This document shows positions 7,180 through 16,385 of a DNA stretch of 43,693 nt, piece by piece. The notes beneath the pieces were generated by a model that was given only the letters and a program-made list of their open reading frames with translations, was not told the DNA's origin and did no database searches. Source of the stretch: Nocardia vinacea NBRC 16497 (GTDB taxonomy: Bacteria > Actinomycetota > Actinomycetes > Mycobacteriales > Mycobacteriaceae); assembly GCF_000308835.1 (NCBI RefSeq), contig NZ_BAGN01000131.1, positions 1 to 43,693 on the forward strand, written 5' to 3'. How positions within the stretch are numbered: the first letter of the stretch is position 1; the number at the start of each line of letters is the position of its first letter. A program made the translations under genes and the position numbers.

Positions 7180-8703
7180 CTACAGGTGCATCCAGGTCGG
7201 CCACACCTGCGACCACGGGTGGCGCAGACCGGTACATTTCCACACTGTGACGTTCTGGGTGTTGCCCGGATAGCCGATTCGACTGTCCACCTTGGCAACC
7301 GGTTCGACGTCGTCGAAATCCCAATGTAGGAAGGCTTCGTTCACGCCGACCGCGATCACGGCCGAGGCATTGTCCGGTGGCATGCCGAAGTAGCCGAAAC
7401 CGCGGCTCGGACTGTAGATCGGTGGCAGGCGATCGCGGTCGAATTGGTCCAGGGCACTGGCCTGCCAGTAGGTGTCGGTCACGATGACGGCGTCGGCACG
7501 TTCGGCCGGGGTGAGCGATTCATAGGCCTGCCGGACGGCGGAAGTCAGTTCGGGCCAACCGAATTCGCCGTACACACCGATATTGATGGCGGCCTCGGCG
7601 TCATCGGCGGGTGGCTCGACGTGCTCGGCATCGCGCCACGGCGTCGACCACAGCACATAGCCCGCGGCCACGGCGGTGAGCACCACGCCGGCAACTGAGA
7701 CCAAGCGTCTCGGTGTGGGACTCAGGCGATCCGCGATTCCGACGAGACCGACCGCACCGGCCGCGATCACCACACCGAACATTCCGGCGACGTAGTAGAT
7801 CCGGCCACCGATCACCAGGAAGACGGCGACGAGTATCAGCAGAGTCGCGCCGAGGAACCGGTACGGGCGTAGCGAGGCATCGCACAGCAGCGCCCACACG
7901 CCATAGGCCAACAGCACCGCTCCCAGATACCCCGCCAGCAGCACCGCCAGCGGTACGAAGAGCGCCCGGCCGCCGAGTATGCCCTGTTCACCGCTGATTA
8001 CCTCGCCCATCGACAGCTGCGGCCAATCGTTGCGCGCCTGCCAGATCAGTGACGGCGCGGTCGCCGCGACCACGATGACACCGCCGAGCCACAGTAGCGG
8101 CCGCCGCACCAGTTCGCGCGGACCGAAGATCAGCGAACTCACCGCGACGCCGATCCAGAAGAACGGAATCAGCCATTTCACTTGCATATCGACCGCGGTA
8201 ACCAGCGCGGCGCACAGCAGCAGGCGATCACGGCGGGTCCGCACCCAGCGCACCACCAGCCAAGTGATGATCACCCAGAGCACGGTGTCGACCGCGTTGG
8301 TGGTCAGCATTTTGCCTTGGAGCAGCAGAAACGGTGAGGTCGCGTAGCCGAGGGCGGCGAGCACCTGGGCCGCCGCTCCGCCGCCGAGTTCGCGCGCGAT
8401 CACCGCGCACAGCACGATGCCGAGGACGGTCAGCGCGACAACGGGTAGCCGCAGCACAAAGAAGCTTCCGGGTGCGATCGTATCCATCAACCGCGCCAGC
8501 ATCGGCAATACCGGACCTTGATCGGCATAGCCGAACGACGGCCGACGACCCGCCGCCAGGAAGTAGAGCTCATCGCCGAAGTAGTCATAGCGGCTGGTCG
8601 AGAACACCAAGACGGCCGCGGACGCGGTGGCGATGACACCGACGCCCACATTCGCCATTGGCGGGCGCGCCTCGGACTCCTGACGATCGGCGGTGTCGGT
8701 CAC
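7180..8703 (-). CDS. GT39/ArnT-like membrane glycosyltransferase (copy 1)
   Basis: The 507-residue polytopic membrane protein begins with one hydrophobic segment. It then has the motif YFGDELYFLAAGRR, in which the Asp-Glu pair matches the catalytic acidic residue in the first extracytoplasmic loop of GT-C enzymes, and about ten further membrane segments. A soluble C-terminal part follows (from about residue 390). GT39 and ArnT relatives move sugars from polyprenyl-phosphate donors to lipids or proteins outside the membrane; the acceptor here is unknown. The GTG at 8703 is chosen because AGGAG lies 6 nt upstream and the length then matches the paralogue at 23553-25073. It is the first gene of the unit with the ArsC-like and AIM24 genes. 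Confidence 0.8.
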   Translation of the reverse strand: MTDTADRQESEARPPMANVGVGVIATASAAVLVFSTSRYDYFGDELYFLAAGRRPSFGYADQGPVLPMLARLMDTIAPGSFFVLRLPVVALTVLGIVLCAVIARELGGGAAAQVLAALGYATSPFLLLQGKMLTTNAVDTVLWVIITWLVVRWVRTRRDRLLLCAALVTAVDMQVKWLIPFFWIGVAVSSLIFGPRELVRRPLLWLGGVIVVAATAPSLIWQARNDWPQLSMGEVISGEQGILGGRALFVPLAVLLAGYLGAVLLAYGVWALLCDASLRPYRFLGATLLILVAVFLVIGGRIYYVAGMFGVVIAAGAVGLVGIADRLSPTPRRLVSVAGVVLTAVAAGYVLWSTPWRDAEHVEPPADDAEAAINIGVYGEFGWPELTSAVRQAYESLTPAERADAVIVTDTYWQASALDQFDRDRLPPIYSPSRGFGYFGMPPDNASAVIAVGVNEAFLHWDFDDVEPVAKVDSRIGYPGNTQNVTVWKCTGLRHPWSQVWPTWMHL

Positions 8704-8744
8704 GTCAGCTCCTGCGGAGTTCCGAGGTGGACCGCTCGAATGTA

Positions 8745-8768
8745 GCGGGAAACGGCTATTTCCCCCGC
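8745..8768 (-). terminator. hairpin after the aminotransferase gene
   Basis: GCGGGAAA and its partner TTTCCC(CC)GC can pair with a two-base bulge around a 6-nt loop, in the 80 nt between the aminotransferase stop (8784) and the GT39-like start (8703). It is the only candidate for the end of the pyrimidine operon. The bulge and lack of a U tract make it uncertain. Confidence 0.35.
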
Positions 8769-8783
8769 CGACCGGCAGGCGAT

Positions 8784-10091
8784 TCACCCCACGTATTCGT
8801 CGGCGACCTCCAACACTTCGTCGACGATCTCCAGCCCCGTGCGCAGTTCGTCGGCCGAGGTGGTCAGCGGCGGCGCGATCTGGAAGCGGTTACCGGCATT
8901 GAACGGCCACAGCCCGCGCTCCTTGGCGGCGGCGGTGACCCGGTTCATCGGTTCGGCGGCGGAGCCGGCGGCCGCGAACGGGATCAGCGGCTCGCGGGTG
9001 TGTGGATCGCGCACCAACTCCAGTGCCCAGAAGAAGCCGAGGCCGCGCGTCTCGCCGACGCTCGGATGCCGAGACGCCAACTCCGCCAAGCCCTTTCCGA
9101 GTACATCCGCGCCGACCGTGCGCACATGGTCGAGGATGCCGTCGCGTTCGAAGACGTTGATCGAGGCGATGCCCGCGGCACAGGCGAGGGGATGTCCGGC
9201 GTAGGTGAGTCCGCCGGGATACACCGTATTGTCGTAGCGCTGCGCGATCCGTTCGGCCATCAGTACACCGCCGAGCGGAACATAGCCGGAGTTCACGCCC
9301 TTGGCGAAGGTGATGATATCGGGTGCGACATCGAAGGCCTGCACCGCGAACCACTCACCGACCCGGCCGAATCCAACCATCACCTCATCGGCGATATAGA
9401 CGATGCCGAATTCGTCGCACAGTTCCCGGACACCGGCGAGATAGCCCGGCGGCGGCACGAGCACACCGTTGGTGCCGACCACCGTCTCCAGGATCAGGCC
9501 CGCAATGTGTTGCGGCCCTTCCAATTCGATCACCTGGCGCAGGTGGTTCAGCGCCGCCGTCGTCTCTTCTTCGGGAGTGCTCGAGCCCCACGGGGATCGG
9601 TAGGGGTAGGGCCCGAAGAAGCGGACCACGTCGACATTGGTCGGCTCGGCACCCCAGCGCCGCGGCTCACCGGTCAGCCCGATCGCAACACCGGTGCCAC
9701 CGTGATAGGAGCGATAGGCGGCGAGCATTTTGGTGCGTCCGGTGTAGCTGCGGGCCAACCGCACCGCATGTTCGACGGCCTCCGCACCACCGGTGGTGAA
9801 CAGGATCCGGTTCAGCTCGCCCGGTGCGCGTTCCACGATCAGCCGGGCCAGTTCGCTGCGCGCCTCGTTGCCGACGGTCGGCGAGATGGTCGCGAGTTTC
9901 TGTGCCTGATCGACAATGGCCGCGACAATATCCGGATGTTGGTGGCCGATATTGACATTCACCAGTTGGGAGGAGAAGTCGAGGTAGCGTTTGCCGCTCT
10001 CCTCCCAGAACCACGAGCCCGACGCGCCGACGATCGGTACCGGATTCAGGGTCGCCTGGGCGCTCCAGGGGTAGAAGACGTGATCGACCAC
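8784..10091 (-). CDS. class III PLP aminotransferase, probably for beta-alanine
   Basis: This 435-residue protein shows the class III (omega) aminotransferase pattern: TTGGAEAVEHAVRLAR for phosphate binding, ADEVMVGFGR with the PLP-binding Asp235, and FAKGVNSGY with the Schiff-base Lys264. Being last in an operon with dihydropyrimidinase and beta-ureidopropionase, it most likely converts the end product beta-alanine (or 3-aminoisobutyrate) to malonate (or methylmalonate) semialdehyde. The amino acceptor, pyruvate or 2-oxoglutarate, cannot be read from sequence. The GTG at 10091 directly abuts the stop of the binding-protein gene, which argues for translational coupling. A putrescine or taurine substrate cannot be excluded. 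Confidence 0.85.
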   Translation of the reverse strand: MVDHVFYPWSAQATLNPVPIVGASGSWFWEESGKRYLDFSSQLVNVNIGHQHPDIVAAIVDQAQKLATISPTVGNEARSELARLIVERAPGELNRILFTTGGAEAVEHAVRLARSYTGRTKMLAAYRSYHGGTGVAIGLTGEPRRWGAEPTNVDVVRFFGPYPYRSPWGSSTPEEETTAALNHLRQVIELEGPQHIAGLILETVVGTNGVLVPPPGYLAGVRELCDEFGIVYIADEVMVGFGRVGEWFAVQAFDVAPDIITFAKGVNSGYVPLGGVLMAERIAQRYDNTVYPGGLTYAGHPLACAAGIASINVFERDGILDHVRTVGADVLGKGLAELASRHPSVGETRGLGFFWALELVRDPHTREPLIPFAAAGSAAEPMNRVTAAAKERGLWPFNAGNRFQIAPPLTTSADELRTGLEIVDEVLEVADEYVG

Positions 10092-11234
10092 CTATTTACC
10101 GCCTTCGGTCAGTGTCACCTGCTGCGGCGCGAATCCCGTTCCGGTGACGTCGATTCCACCGGATTTCAGTAGGTCCAGTGCCTTGGTGACGTATTCGTTG
10201 GTGAACGCGCTCGCATCGGGATCCTGCTTCAGCACCGTGACGCCCTCCTGGTTCTTGGTCTCCTTGGCGATCTTCACGGTGCGGTCCCATGCGGACTTGT
10301 CGATCATGCCGATCCCGTTGGGCGAGGGCCAGATCAGCTTGTTGACCTCGTTGATCTGCCACTGCTGGTGGCTGGCGCCGAGCGTGCTGCCCGCAGCGAC
10401 GGTGATATCGCGGCATTTGTCGACATTGTCGCGGCAGAACGCCCAGCCCTTCAGCGAGGCCGCGATGAATTTGACGGTCTGGTCCTGGTATTTCGCATCC
10501 TTCAGCTTCTCCGAATTCGCCCAGATCGCGTCCTGCAGCATGGCCACGCCCTCGTCGTTCCAGTCGATGGTGGCGAAATCGTCTGCGGTGTAGAGCTTCC
10601 CGGTGGCCGGATTCTTCGTCTCCAGCAGCTGGGCGTATTCGTTGTAGGACATGGCCTGCGCGGCAGTGATGTCCTTGGCGAGGAAGGCGTTCATATCGAA
10701 CTGCTGCTGGACCAGCTTGACATCCTTGGACGGATCGATGCCCGCCTTGGTCATGCCCGCAAACAGCTCGAATTCGTTGCCGTAGCCCCAGTTTCCAACG
10801 GTCTTACCGCGCAGCGCGGCCGGGCCCGTGATGTTGTCGGACTTGAACGACACCTGCTTGGTGCCCGAGCGCTGGAACACCTGCGCCACATCGGTGATAC
10901 CCGCCCCGGACTCGCGCGAGGCCAGCGCCTTGGGTACCCAGGCGATCGCGTAATCGGCCTGTCCCTGGGCCAGTACCGTCTGCGGCACGATATCGGTTCC
11001 GCCATCGAGGATTTCGACGGACAAACCCTGCTCCTTGTAGAAGCCCTGGTCCACGGCGGCCAGATAACCGGCGAACTGCCCTTGCTTGAACCACTGCAAT
11101 TGCAGGCGGACCTTGGTCAGTCCGTCTGCGGTGGTTCCTGAGCCACTGTCGGTGGTGCTGCAGCCGGTCAGCGCGGCCGCCGCCAACGCCGCCAGCGCGA
11201 GACAAGCACGTAAACGCCCTGTGGTGGTTCTCAT
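10092..11234 (-). CDS. ABC transporter substrate-binding lipoprotein, NMT1/THI5-like
   Basis: The 380-residue protein has a lipoprotein signal peptide ending in the lipobox ALTGC (Cys25). It then has the NMT1/THI5/SsuA-like fold with VRLQLQWFKQGQFAGYLAAV and the stretch FAGMTKAGIDPSKDVKLVQQ. Members bind thiamine precursors, taurine, hydroxymethylpyrimidine or pyrimidine-like and hydantoin compounds at the outer face of the membrane. Its place in a pyrimidine-catabolic operon suggests uptake of uracil, thymine, their dihydro forms or hydantoins. The ATG at 11234 overlaps the upstream permease stop as ATGA and has GGGAGAT 5 nt before it. Ligand specificity is inferred only from the neighbours. 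Confidence 0.87.
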   Translation of the reverse strand: MRTTTGRLRACLALAALAAAALTGCSTTDSGSGTTADGLTKVRLQLQWFKQGQFAGYLAAVDQGFYKEQGLSVEILDGGTDIVPQTVLAQGQADYAIAWVPKALASRESGAGITDVAQVFQRSGTKQVSFKSDNITGPAALRGKTVGNWGYGNEFELFAGMTKAGIDPSKDVKLVQQQFDMNAFLAKDITAAQAMSYNEYAQLLETKNPATGKLYTADDFATIDWNDEGVAMLQDAIWANSEKLKDAKYQDQTVKFIAASLKGWAFCRDNVDKCRDITVAAGSTLGASHQQWQINEVNKLIWPSPNGIGMIDKSAWDRTVKIAKETKNQEGVTVLKQDPDASAFTNEYVTKALDLLKSGGIDVTGTGFAPQQVTLTEGGK

Positions 11235-12007
11235 TTCGATCTCCCAAAGATGTCGCGGATCAGGATGTTCCGGGGTCGGCGGGTCAGTTGTTCGAGAATC
11301 AGAACGACGGCGAGGAAGAGCAGGCCGACGATCATGGCGCCGACCACATAGGCCCACGCGCGCGGATAGGCGGTATTCGCTGCGGCGGAGGTGATTCGGC
11401 TGCCGAGGCCGTTCTGCAGGCCGCCGAAGTATTCGGCGATGATGGCCGCGATCACCGCACCCGGCGCCGCGATGCGCAGGCCGGTGAACAGGTAGGGCAG
11501 TGCCGCGGGCAGCCGTACCGTGCGGGTGATCTGCCAGCCGCCTGCCGCATAGGAGGTCATCAGATCGGTGTGCACCTGCGGCACCTGCCGCAGGCCGCGG
11601 GCGGTGCTGACGAACATCGGGAAGAACACCACGATGGCCACGACCATGCGGCGCGGGGTGTCTGTGGTGGTCGAATACATCGAATTCAGCAGCGGGGCGA
11701 GCGCGACGATCGGCACGGCAGCGGCCGCAGCGGCCAGCGGCGTCAACAGCCCCTCGACCAGCCGGAACCGCACCGCGACCATGGCGGCCACAATGCCGAG
11801 GACCGCCCCGACCAGTAGACCGATCAGGGCATTCGTACCGGTCGCGGTGGCGGCATCGACGATGCGATCGAAGTTCTCGGTGAACTGTTTCGCGATCGCG
11901 GTCGGCGCGGGCAGCAGGAACGACGGCACACCCGCGACGACGGTCAGCACCTGCCACAGCGCTAATCCGCCGACACCGAATACCACCGGTGGTAGCCACG
12001 TCTTCAT
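11231..12007 (-). CDS. ABC transporter permease (second of two)
   Basis: A 258-residue membrane protein of the SsuC/TauC/ThiX type with about six transmembrane helices. The cytoplasmic EAA-like loop that contacts the ATPase is visible around MTSYAAGGWQITRTVRLPAA. It pairs with the permease at 12909-13799 to form a heterodimeric channel for the importer. Start and stop both overlap the neighbouring genes by 4 nt (ATGA), so it is translated together with the ATPase and the binding protein. Confidence 0.88.
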   Translation of the reverse strand: MKTWLPPVVFGVGGLALWQVLTVVAGVPSFLLPAPTAIAKQFTENFDRIVDAATATGTNALIGLLVGAVLGIVAAMVAVRFRLVEGLLTPLAAAAAAVPIVALAPLLNSMYSTTTDTPRRMVVAIVVFFPMFVSTARGLRQVPQVHTDLMTSYAAGGWQITRTVRLPAALPYLFTGLRIAAPGAVIAAIIAEYFGGLQNGLGSRITSAAANTAYPRAWAYVVGAMIVGLLFLAVVLILEQLTRRPRNILIRDIFGRSK

Positions 12008-12912
12008 TGCAGATCCTGTCCCGCGACGATGATGTCGGCGGTCTCGTGTCCGCCGCGCAGTGCGGTGCGGACGGCGGCGACGGCCTCGAAAAACGCCTCG
12101 CTGGAACGGATATCGTCACCGCTGACACCCGCTTCCCGGCCCCAGCCGCCGGTCGGCACGATCTCGGTGATGCGGCCGGGCCGCGGTGACATGACCACCA
12201 CGCGATCGGACAGGAACACCGCCTCCGGAATGGAGTGCGTCACGAAAACCACTGCGGCACCGGTCTCTCCGGCGATGCGCAGTAACTCGCCCTGCATGCG
12301 TTCGCGGGTCATTTCGTCCAGCGCCCCGAATGGTTCGTCCATGAGCAGCAGCGATGGCTTGCGAGCCAACGCCCTGGCAATCGCCACACGCTGTTGCATG
12401 CCGCCGGACAGTTCCGCCGGATAGCGGTGCGCGAAATCGGTGAGACCGGCCATTTCCAGGAGCTCCGCACTGCGAGAGCGTCTTTCGGCCTTCGGAACCT
12501 TGTGCAACTCGAGCGGCAATTCCACATTGGCCTGTACGGTGCGCCAGTCCAGGAGTCCCGCCTGTTGGAAGGCGATGCCGTAATCCTGGTCGATTCTGGC
12601 CTGCCGCGCCGACTTGCCGTGCACGGTCACGCTGCCGCTGCTCGGCCGTTCCAGATCGGCGATGATGCGCAGCAGGGTGGATTTGCCGCAGCCCGAGGGA
12701 CCGATCAGCGAGACGAACTCCCCCGCACGGACTTTCAGCGAGACACCCGTGAGCGCGGTCACCGAACCCGCGTCGAAGATCTTCCCGAGATCGGTGAGGT
12801 CGACCGCGGCAACGTCTTCGGCCTTCGCCGCGACGGGACCCGCATCCGGCGCCTGGATCTGCTCGTCGGCCGCATCGCTACCCGTGGTGGCCGATTCCAC
12901 TTTCCCGGTCAA
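12004..12912 (-). CDS. ABC transporter ATP-binding protein
   Basis: The 302-residue protein has all nucleotide-binding motifs: Walker A GPSGCGKST (71-79), Q-loop (AFQQAG), signature LSGGMQQR, Walker B LLLMDEPF and the H-loop in FVTHSIPEA. About 38 residues precede the ATPase fold and are low-complexity. A TTG at 12912 is the likely start: it is preceded by the very good ribosome-binding site AGGAGGT and overlaps the upstream permease stop as TTGA. The next in-frame alternatives lack such a site. It powers the importer with the two permeases flanking it. Confidence 0.88.
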   Translation of the reverse strand: MTGKVESATTGSDAADEQIQAPDAGPVAAKAEDVAAVDLTDLGKIFDAGSVTALTGVSLKVRAGEFVSLIGPSGCGKSTLLRIIADLERPSSGSVTVHGKSARQARIDQDYGIAFQQAGLLDWRTVQANVELPLELHKVPKAERRSRSAELLEMAGLTDFAHRYPAELSGGMQQRVAIARALARKPSLLLMDEPFGALDEMTRERMQGELLRIAGETGAAVVFVTHSIPEAVFLSDRVVVMSPRPGRITEIVPTGGWGREAGVSGDDIRSSEAFFEAVAAVRTALRGGHETADIIVAGQDLQ

Positions 12913-13799
12913 CGGGTACCTCCTGAAGAACCGCGCGCCCCAGCGGGACGGCTGTAACGACGTAGTGCCACTTCGACCGAGCCGACGACGGCGGTCACGG
13001 CGACACCGAGCAGTGCAGCGGCGAGAACAGCCGCGTAGAGCCGGGCCGCATCGCCGGTGGCCTGCTGGGAGAAGACGATGATCTGGCGGCCGATGCCACC
13101 CGCGGTGCCGGTCGAGATCTCCGCGACCACGGCACCGATCACCGATGCCGCAGCGGCCAAGCGCAGGGCGGACAGAAAATGCGGCACCGCGGCGGGAAAC
13201 CGCAAGTGCACCAATGTCTCCCACCAATTCGCGGAGTAGCTGTGCAGCAATTCCACCGATGCCTTGGACGGCGCCTGCAATCCGCGCAACATTCCGACCG
13301 CCACCGGGAAGAAGGCCAGATACGACGCGATGACCGCAATACTCATCCACGGCCGCCACGGCTCACCGGCAATGACGATCTTCCCGCCCCACCCGGCCAC
13401 CAGCGGTGCCAACGCGATCAACGGAACCGTCTGCGAGACAACGATATAGGGCAGTAATCCGCGCTCGACGAAGGAGAAGCGCTGCATCAACACCGCGAGC
13501 GCGATACCGACTACCGTGCCGATCGCCAATGCCAACAACGCGAGGCCGAAGGTGAATCCCGCTGTGCGCAGCAGTGTTCCGCCGACAGTGCCGGCGCCGT
13601 CTTTGTCACCGAGTACGGTGATGACCGACCAGACGTGCGGCAACGCAGCGTCGCTCGTGCGCGGCAGAATCCGGGTATCCCCGATACTCACCCCGCGCTC
13701 GGGCACGAAGTACTTGACGAGTTCCCAGATCGCGACCACCAGCACCAGCACACCGACCGCGTAGCCGACCTGCCGCGCCCGCAAAGCTCCCGCTCTCAT
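12909..13799 (-). CDS. ABC transporter permease (first of two)
   Basis: The 296-residue permease has an N-terminal helix (residues ~12-30), a long extracytoplasmic segment and five more helices. An EAA-type loop is visible around LLHSYSANWWETLVHLRFPA. The longer N terminus distinguishes it from its partner, and heterodimeric permeases are common in thiamine-precursor and hydantoin-type importers. The ATG at 13799 overlaps the stop of a 32-codon ORF as ATGA, and its own stop overlaps the TTG of the ATPase gene. Confidence 0.87.
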   Translation of the reverse strand: MRAGALRARQVGYAVGVLVLVVAIWELVKYFVPERGVSIGDTRILPRTSDAALPHVWSVITVLGDKDGAGTVGGTLLRTAGFTFGLALLALAIGTVVGIALAVLMQRFSFVERGLLPYIVVSQTVPLIALAPLVAGWGGKIVIAGEPWRPWMSIAVIASYLAFFPVAVGMLRGLQAPSKASVELLHSYSANWWETLVHLRFPAAVPHFLSALRLAAAASVIGAVVAEISTGTAGGIGRQIIVFSQQATGDAARLYAAVLAAALLGVAVTAVVGSVEVALRRYSRPAGARGSSGGTR

Positions 13800-13894
13800 T
13801 GATCACCCACCGACACCGGAACCGGCTCCGCGAGACGCCTCTTGACCAGCTCATAGCATCCCGCCGCGAGCGCCGCCGCTGCTGAGGCGATCAC
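13796..13894 (-). CDS. 32-residue small ORF overlapping both operon neighbours
   Basis: The GTG at 13894 overlaps the stop of the LLM gene (GTGA), and the TGA at 13796-13798 overlaps the ATG of the first permease (ATGA). The peptide begins MIASAAAALAAGCYELVKRR and continues LAEPVPVSVGDQ. That gives a short hydrophobic Ala-rich helix, a basic patch consistent with the inner side of a membrane, and a polar tail. The exact 4-nt overlaps on both sides match the spacing rule of the rest of the operon, which argues for real translation. Without it there would be a 91-nt gap before a permease that has no clear ribosome-binding site. I do not recognise the peptide. It could be a small subunit of the importer, or only a coupling ORF that delivers ribosomes to the permease. 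Confidence 0.55.
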   Translation of the reverse strand: MIASAAAALAAGCYELVKRRLAEPVPVSVGDQ

Positions 13895-14928
13895 TCGGCG
13901 CCCGCCGTCGCCGTGACCGGATGCGCCAACCGTGGCAGCACCGACTCCCCGTACGCCTCCAGCGTGGCGGTCTTGGCATCGTGCTGGAGATAGACCGCGA
14001 ACTGGTCGACACCCAACTTCTCCAACTCGTGCAGCCGAGCCAACTGCTCATCGGGCGTGCCGATTACACAGAAACGGTCCACGATGGCGTCCGGCACGAA
14101 TTCGGCATGCGTATTGCCCGCGCGCCCGTGCTCGTTGTAGTCGTAGCCCTGACGGCCCGCGATGTAGTCGGTGAGCGCGGCCGGAATATCGCCGTCGGAA
14201 CCGTATTTCGCGACGATATCAGCCACATGATTGCCGACCATGCCGCCGAACCAGCGGCACTGTTCGCGGGCATGCGACGTCGCGGCATCGGATCCGTCGG
14301 TGACGTAGGCCGGTGCCGCCACACAGATTTTCACCGATCCTGGCGCGCGCCCGGCCTTCACGGCGGCCGCCCGCACCCGGGCGATCGTCCACGCGGCGAT
14401 ATCCGGGTCGGCGAGTTGCAGAATGAATCCGTCGGCGACCTCACCGGTCAGATCGAGTGCACGCGGACCGTATCCGGCCACCCACACCTCGAGCCGCGAG
14501 GCGCTCGCCCACGGGAAGCGCACCACGGTGTCGCCGATACGGGCACTGCGACCATTGCCGAGTTCCCTGATCACCTCGATGGATTCCCGCAATGTCGCCA
14601 AGGTCGTCGGTTTGCTGCCGAGGGTGCGCACCGCGGAGTCACCGCGGCCGATACCGCAGACGGTGCGATTGCCGAACATATCGTTGAGCGTTGCGAAGGT
14701 CGACGCGGTCACCGTCCAGTCCCTGGTGGCCGGGTTGGTGACCATCGGGCCGACGACCACCTTGCGGGTGGCGGCCAGAATCTGGCTGTGGATGACGTAG
14801 GGCTCCTGCCACAGCAGGTGCGAATCGAAGGTCCAAACATGCGAAAAGCCGTGTGTCTCCGCCTGTCTGGCCAGTTCGACCACCCGCGAGGCGGGAGGTG
14901 TGCATTGCAGCACCACACCGATATCCAT
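13891..14928 (-). CDS. LLM-class F420-dependent oxidoreductase in the pyrimidine operon
   Basis: This 345-residue TIM-barrel protein shows the luciferase-like pattern (GFSHVWTFDSHLLWQ near the N terminus; RTVCGIGRGDSAVRTLG; WVAGYGPRALDLTGEVADG). It resembles the LLM subgroup that, as I recall, often sits beside dihydropyrimidinase genes. Such enzymes use F420 or FMN; which one cannot be decided here. Reductive pyrimidine catabolism needs a dihydropyrimidine dehydrogenase, and none is seen in the operon. A role at that redox step or on an unusual ring substrate is therefore possible but unproven. The ATG at 14928 has GGAGAG 6 nt upstream. It lies 19 nt after the dihydropyrimidinase and overlaps the small ORF. 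Confidence 0.8.
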   Translation of the reverse strand: MDIGVVLQCTPPASRVVELARQAETHGFSHVWTFDSHLLWQEPYVIHSQILAATRKVVVGPMVTNPATRDWTVTASTFATLNDMFGNRTVCGIGRGDSAVRTLGSKPTTLATLRESIEVIRELGNGRSARIGDTVVRFPWASASRLEVWVAGYGPRALDLTGEVADGFILQLADPDIAAWTIARVRAAAVKAGRAPGSVKICVAAPAYVTDGSDAATSHAREQCRWFGGMVGNHVADIVAKYGSDGDIPAALTDYIAGRQGYDYNEHGRAGNTHAEFVPDAIVDRFCVIGTPDEQLARLHELEKLGVDQFAVYLQHDAKTATLEAYGESVLPRLAHPVTATAGAE

Positions 14929-14947
14929 GCGGCACTCTCCAATCGGG

Positions 14948-16369
14948 TCAGATCAGGTTCTGCGACAGCTCGCGGGCGATGAACCGGCCGTGACCGGCAC
15001 TGCCCAGATACGAGCCGTCGTCGATGATCACGCGGCCGCGCGAGAGCACCGTGTCGACGTGTCCGTCGATCTCGAAGCCCTCCCAGGCCGAATGATCCAT
15101 ATTCATGTGGTGTGTCTTGCCGAATCCGATGCTGGTATGCCCGGTCGGGTCATAGATGACGATGTCGGCGTCGGCACCCGGACTGATGACACCCTTGCGC
15201 GGATACATGCCGAACATGCGTGCCGGGGTGGTGCAGCAGACCTCGACCCAGCGCTCCAGTGATATCAACCCGTTCTTGACGCCCTGGAACATCAGATCCA
15301 TCCGATGTTCGACGCCGCCGATCCCATTGGGGATCTTGCTGAAGTCACCGAGCCCCAACTCTTTCTGATCCTTCATGCAGAAGGGACAGTGGTCGGTGCT
15401 CACCGATGTGACATCACCCGTGCGGATATAGCGCCACAGTTCGTCCTGATGTCCTTCCACCTTCGACCGCAGCGGCGTCGAGCACACCCACTTCGCGCCC
15501 TCGAAACCCGGTGCGCCCAAATGCTCTTCGAGCGACAGATACAGGTACTGCGGACAGGTCTCACCGAAGACGTTCTGCCCGTTACCCCGCGCGGCGGCGA
15601 TCTGTTCCATCGCCTGCTTGGCCGAGACGTGCACGACATACAGCGGCGCATTCGTCAACTGCGCCAACATGATCGCGCGATGTGTGGCCTCCTCCTCCAT
15701 CTGCCACGGCCGGGAGACACCGTGGTAGTACGGCGAGGTCTCACCGCGAGCCAGTGCCTGCTCGACCAGCACATCGATGGCGATGCCGTTCTCCGCGTGC
15801 ATCATCAGCAGCGCGCCGAGATCGCCCGCCGATTGCATGGCCCGCAGGATCTGACCGTCATCGGAGTAGAAGACACCCGGATAGGCCATGAACAACTTGA
15901 AGCTGGTGACACCCTCGGCCACCAATTCGCTCATCCCCTTGAGGGATTCGTCGTTCACCTCACCGATGATCTGGTGGAATCCGTAGTCGATCGCGCAGTT
16001 GCCCGAGGCCTTCTCGTGCCACAGACCGAGGGTGTCCTGTACCCGCTCCCCCGGCTTCTGCACCGCGAAGTCGACAATGGTCGTGGTGCCGCCCCAGGCG
16101 GCCGCGCGGGTGCCGGTCTCGAAGGTATCCGAGGCCTCGGTGCCGCCGAAGGGCAGCTGCATATGGGTGTGGCCGTCCACGCCGCCGGGAATCACATATT
16201 TGCCGGTCGCGTCGATGACCACATCCGCGGACTCGGCGAGATCCGCGCCCAATGCGGTGGCACCGGGTTGCAGGACCGCGACAATCGTCTCGCCGTCGAC
16301 GAGCACATCGAGCAATTGCGATCCGGTGGCCGAGACCACCGTGCCGCCGTGAATGAACGTTTTCGTCAT
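14948..16369 (-). CDS. hydA: dihydropyrimidinase / D-hydantoinase
   Basis: The 473-residue cyclic amidohydrolase has the metal motif GGVDGHTHMQLPFGG (His67, His69) and SFKLFMAYPG with the Lys158 that becomes carboxylated to bridge two metals. Later motifs MMHAEN and STDHCPF carry further ligands. Length and motif order fit dihydropyrimidinases, which open dihydrouracil or dihydrothymine to N-carbamoyl-beta-amino acids; hydantoins are alternative substrates. The gene is 16 nt downstream of the carbamoyl-amidase gene that would use its product. Dihydropyrimidinase and hydantoinase cannot be separated by motif alone, but the beta-alanine-type neighbours favour the former. Confidence 0.92.
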   Translation of the reverse strand: MTKTFIHGGTVVSATGSQLLDVLVDGETIVAVLQPGATALGADLAESADVVIDATGKYVIPGGVDGHTHMQLPFGGTEASDTFETGTRAAAWGGTTTIVDFAVQKPGERVQDTLGLWHEKASGNCAIDYGFHQIIGEVNDESLKGMSELVAEGVTSFKLFMAYPGVFYSDDGQILRAMQSAGDLGALLMMHAENGIAIDVLVEQALARGETSPYYHGVSRPWQMEEEATHRAIMLAQLTNAPLYVVHVSAKQAMEQIAAARGNGQNVFGETCPQYLYLSLEEHLGAPGFEGAKWVCSTPLRSKVEGHQDELWRYIRTGDVTSVSTDHCPFCMKDQKELGLGDFSKIPNGIGGVEHRMDLMFQGVKNGLISLERWVEVCCTTPARMFGMYPRKGVISPGADADIVIYDPTGHTSIGFGKTHHMNMDHSAWEGFEIDGHVDTVLSRGRVIIDDGSYLGSAGHGRFIARELSQNLI

Positions 16370-16385
16370 ATCGATATCACCAGCC

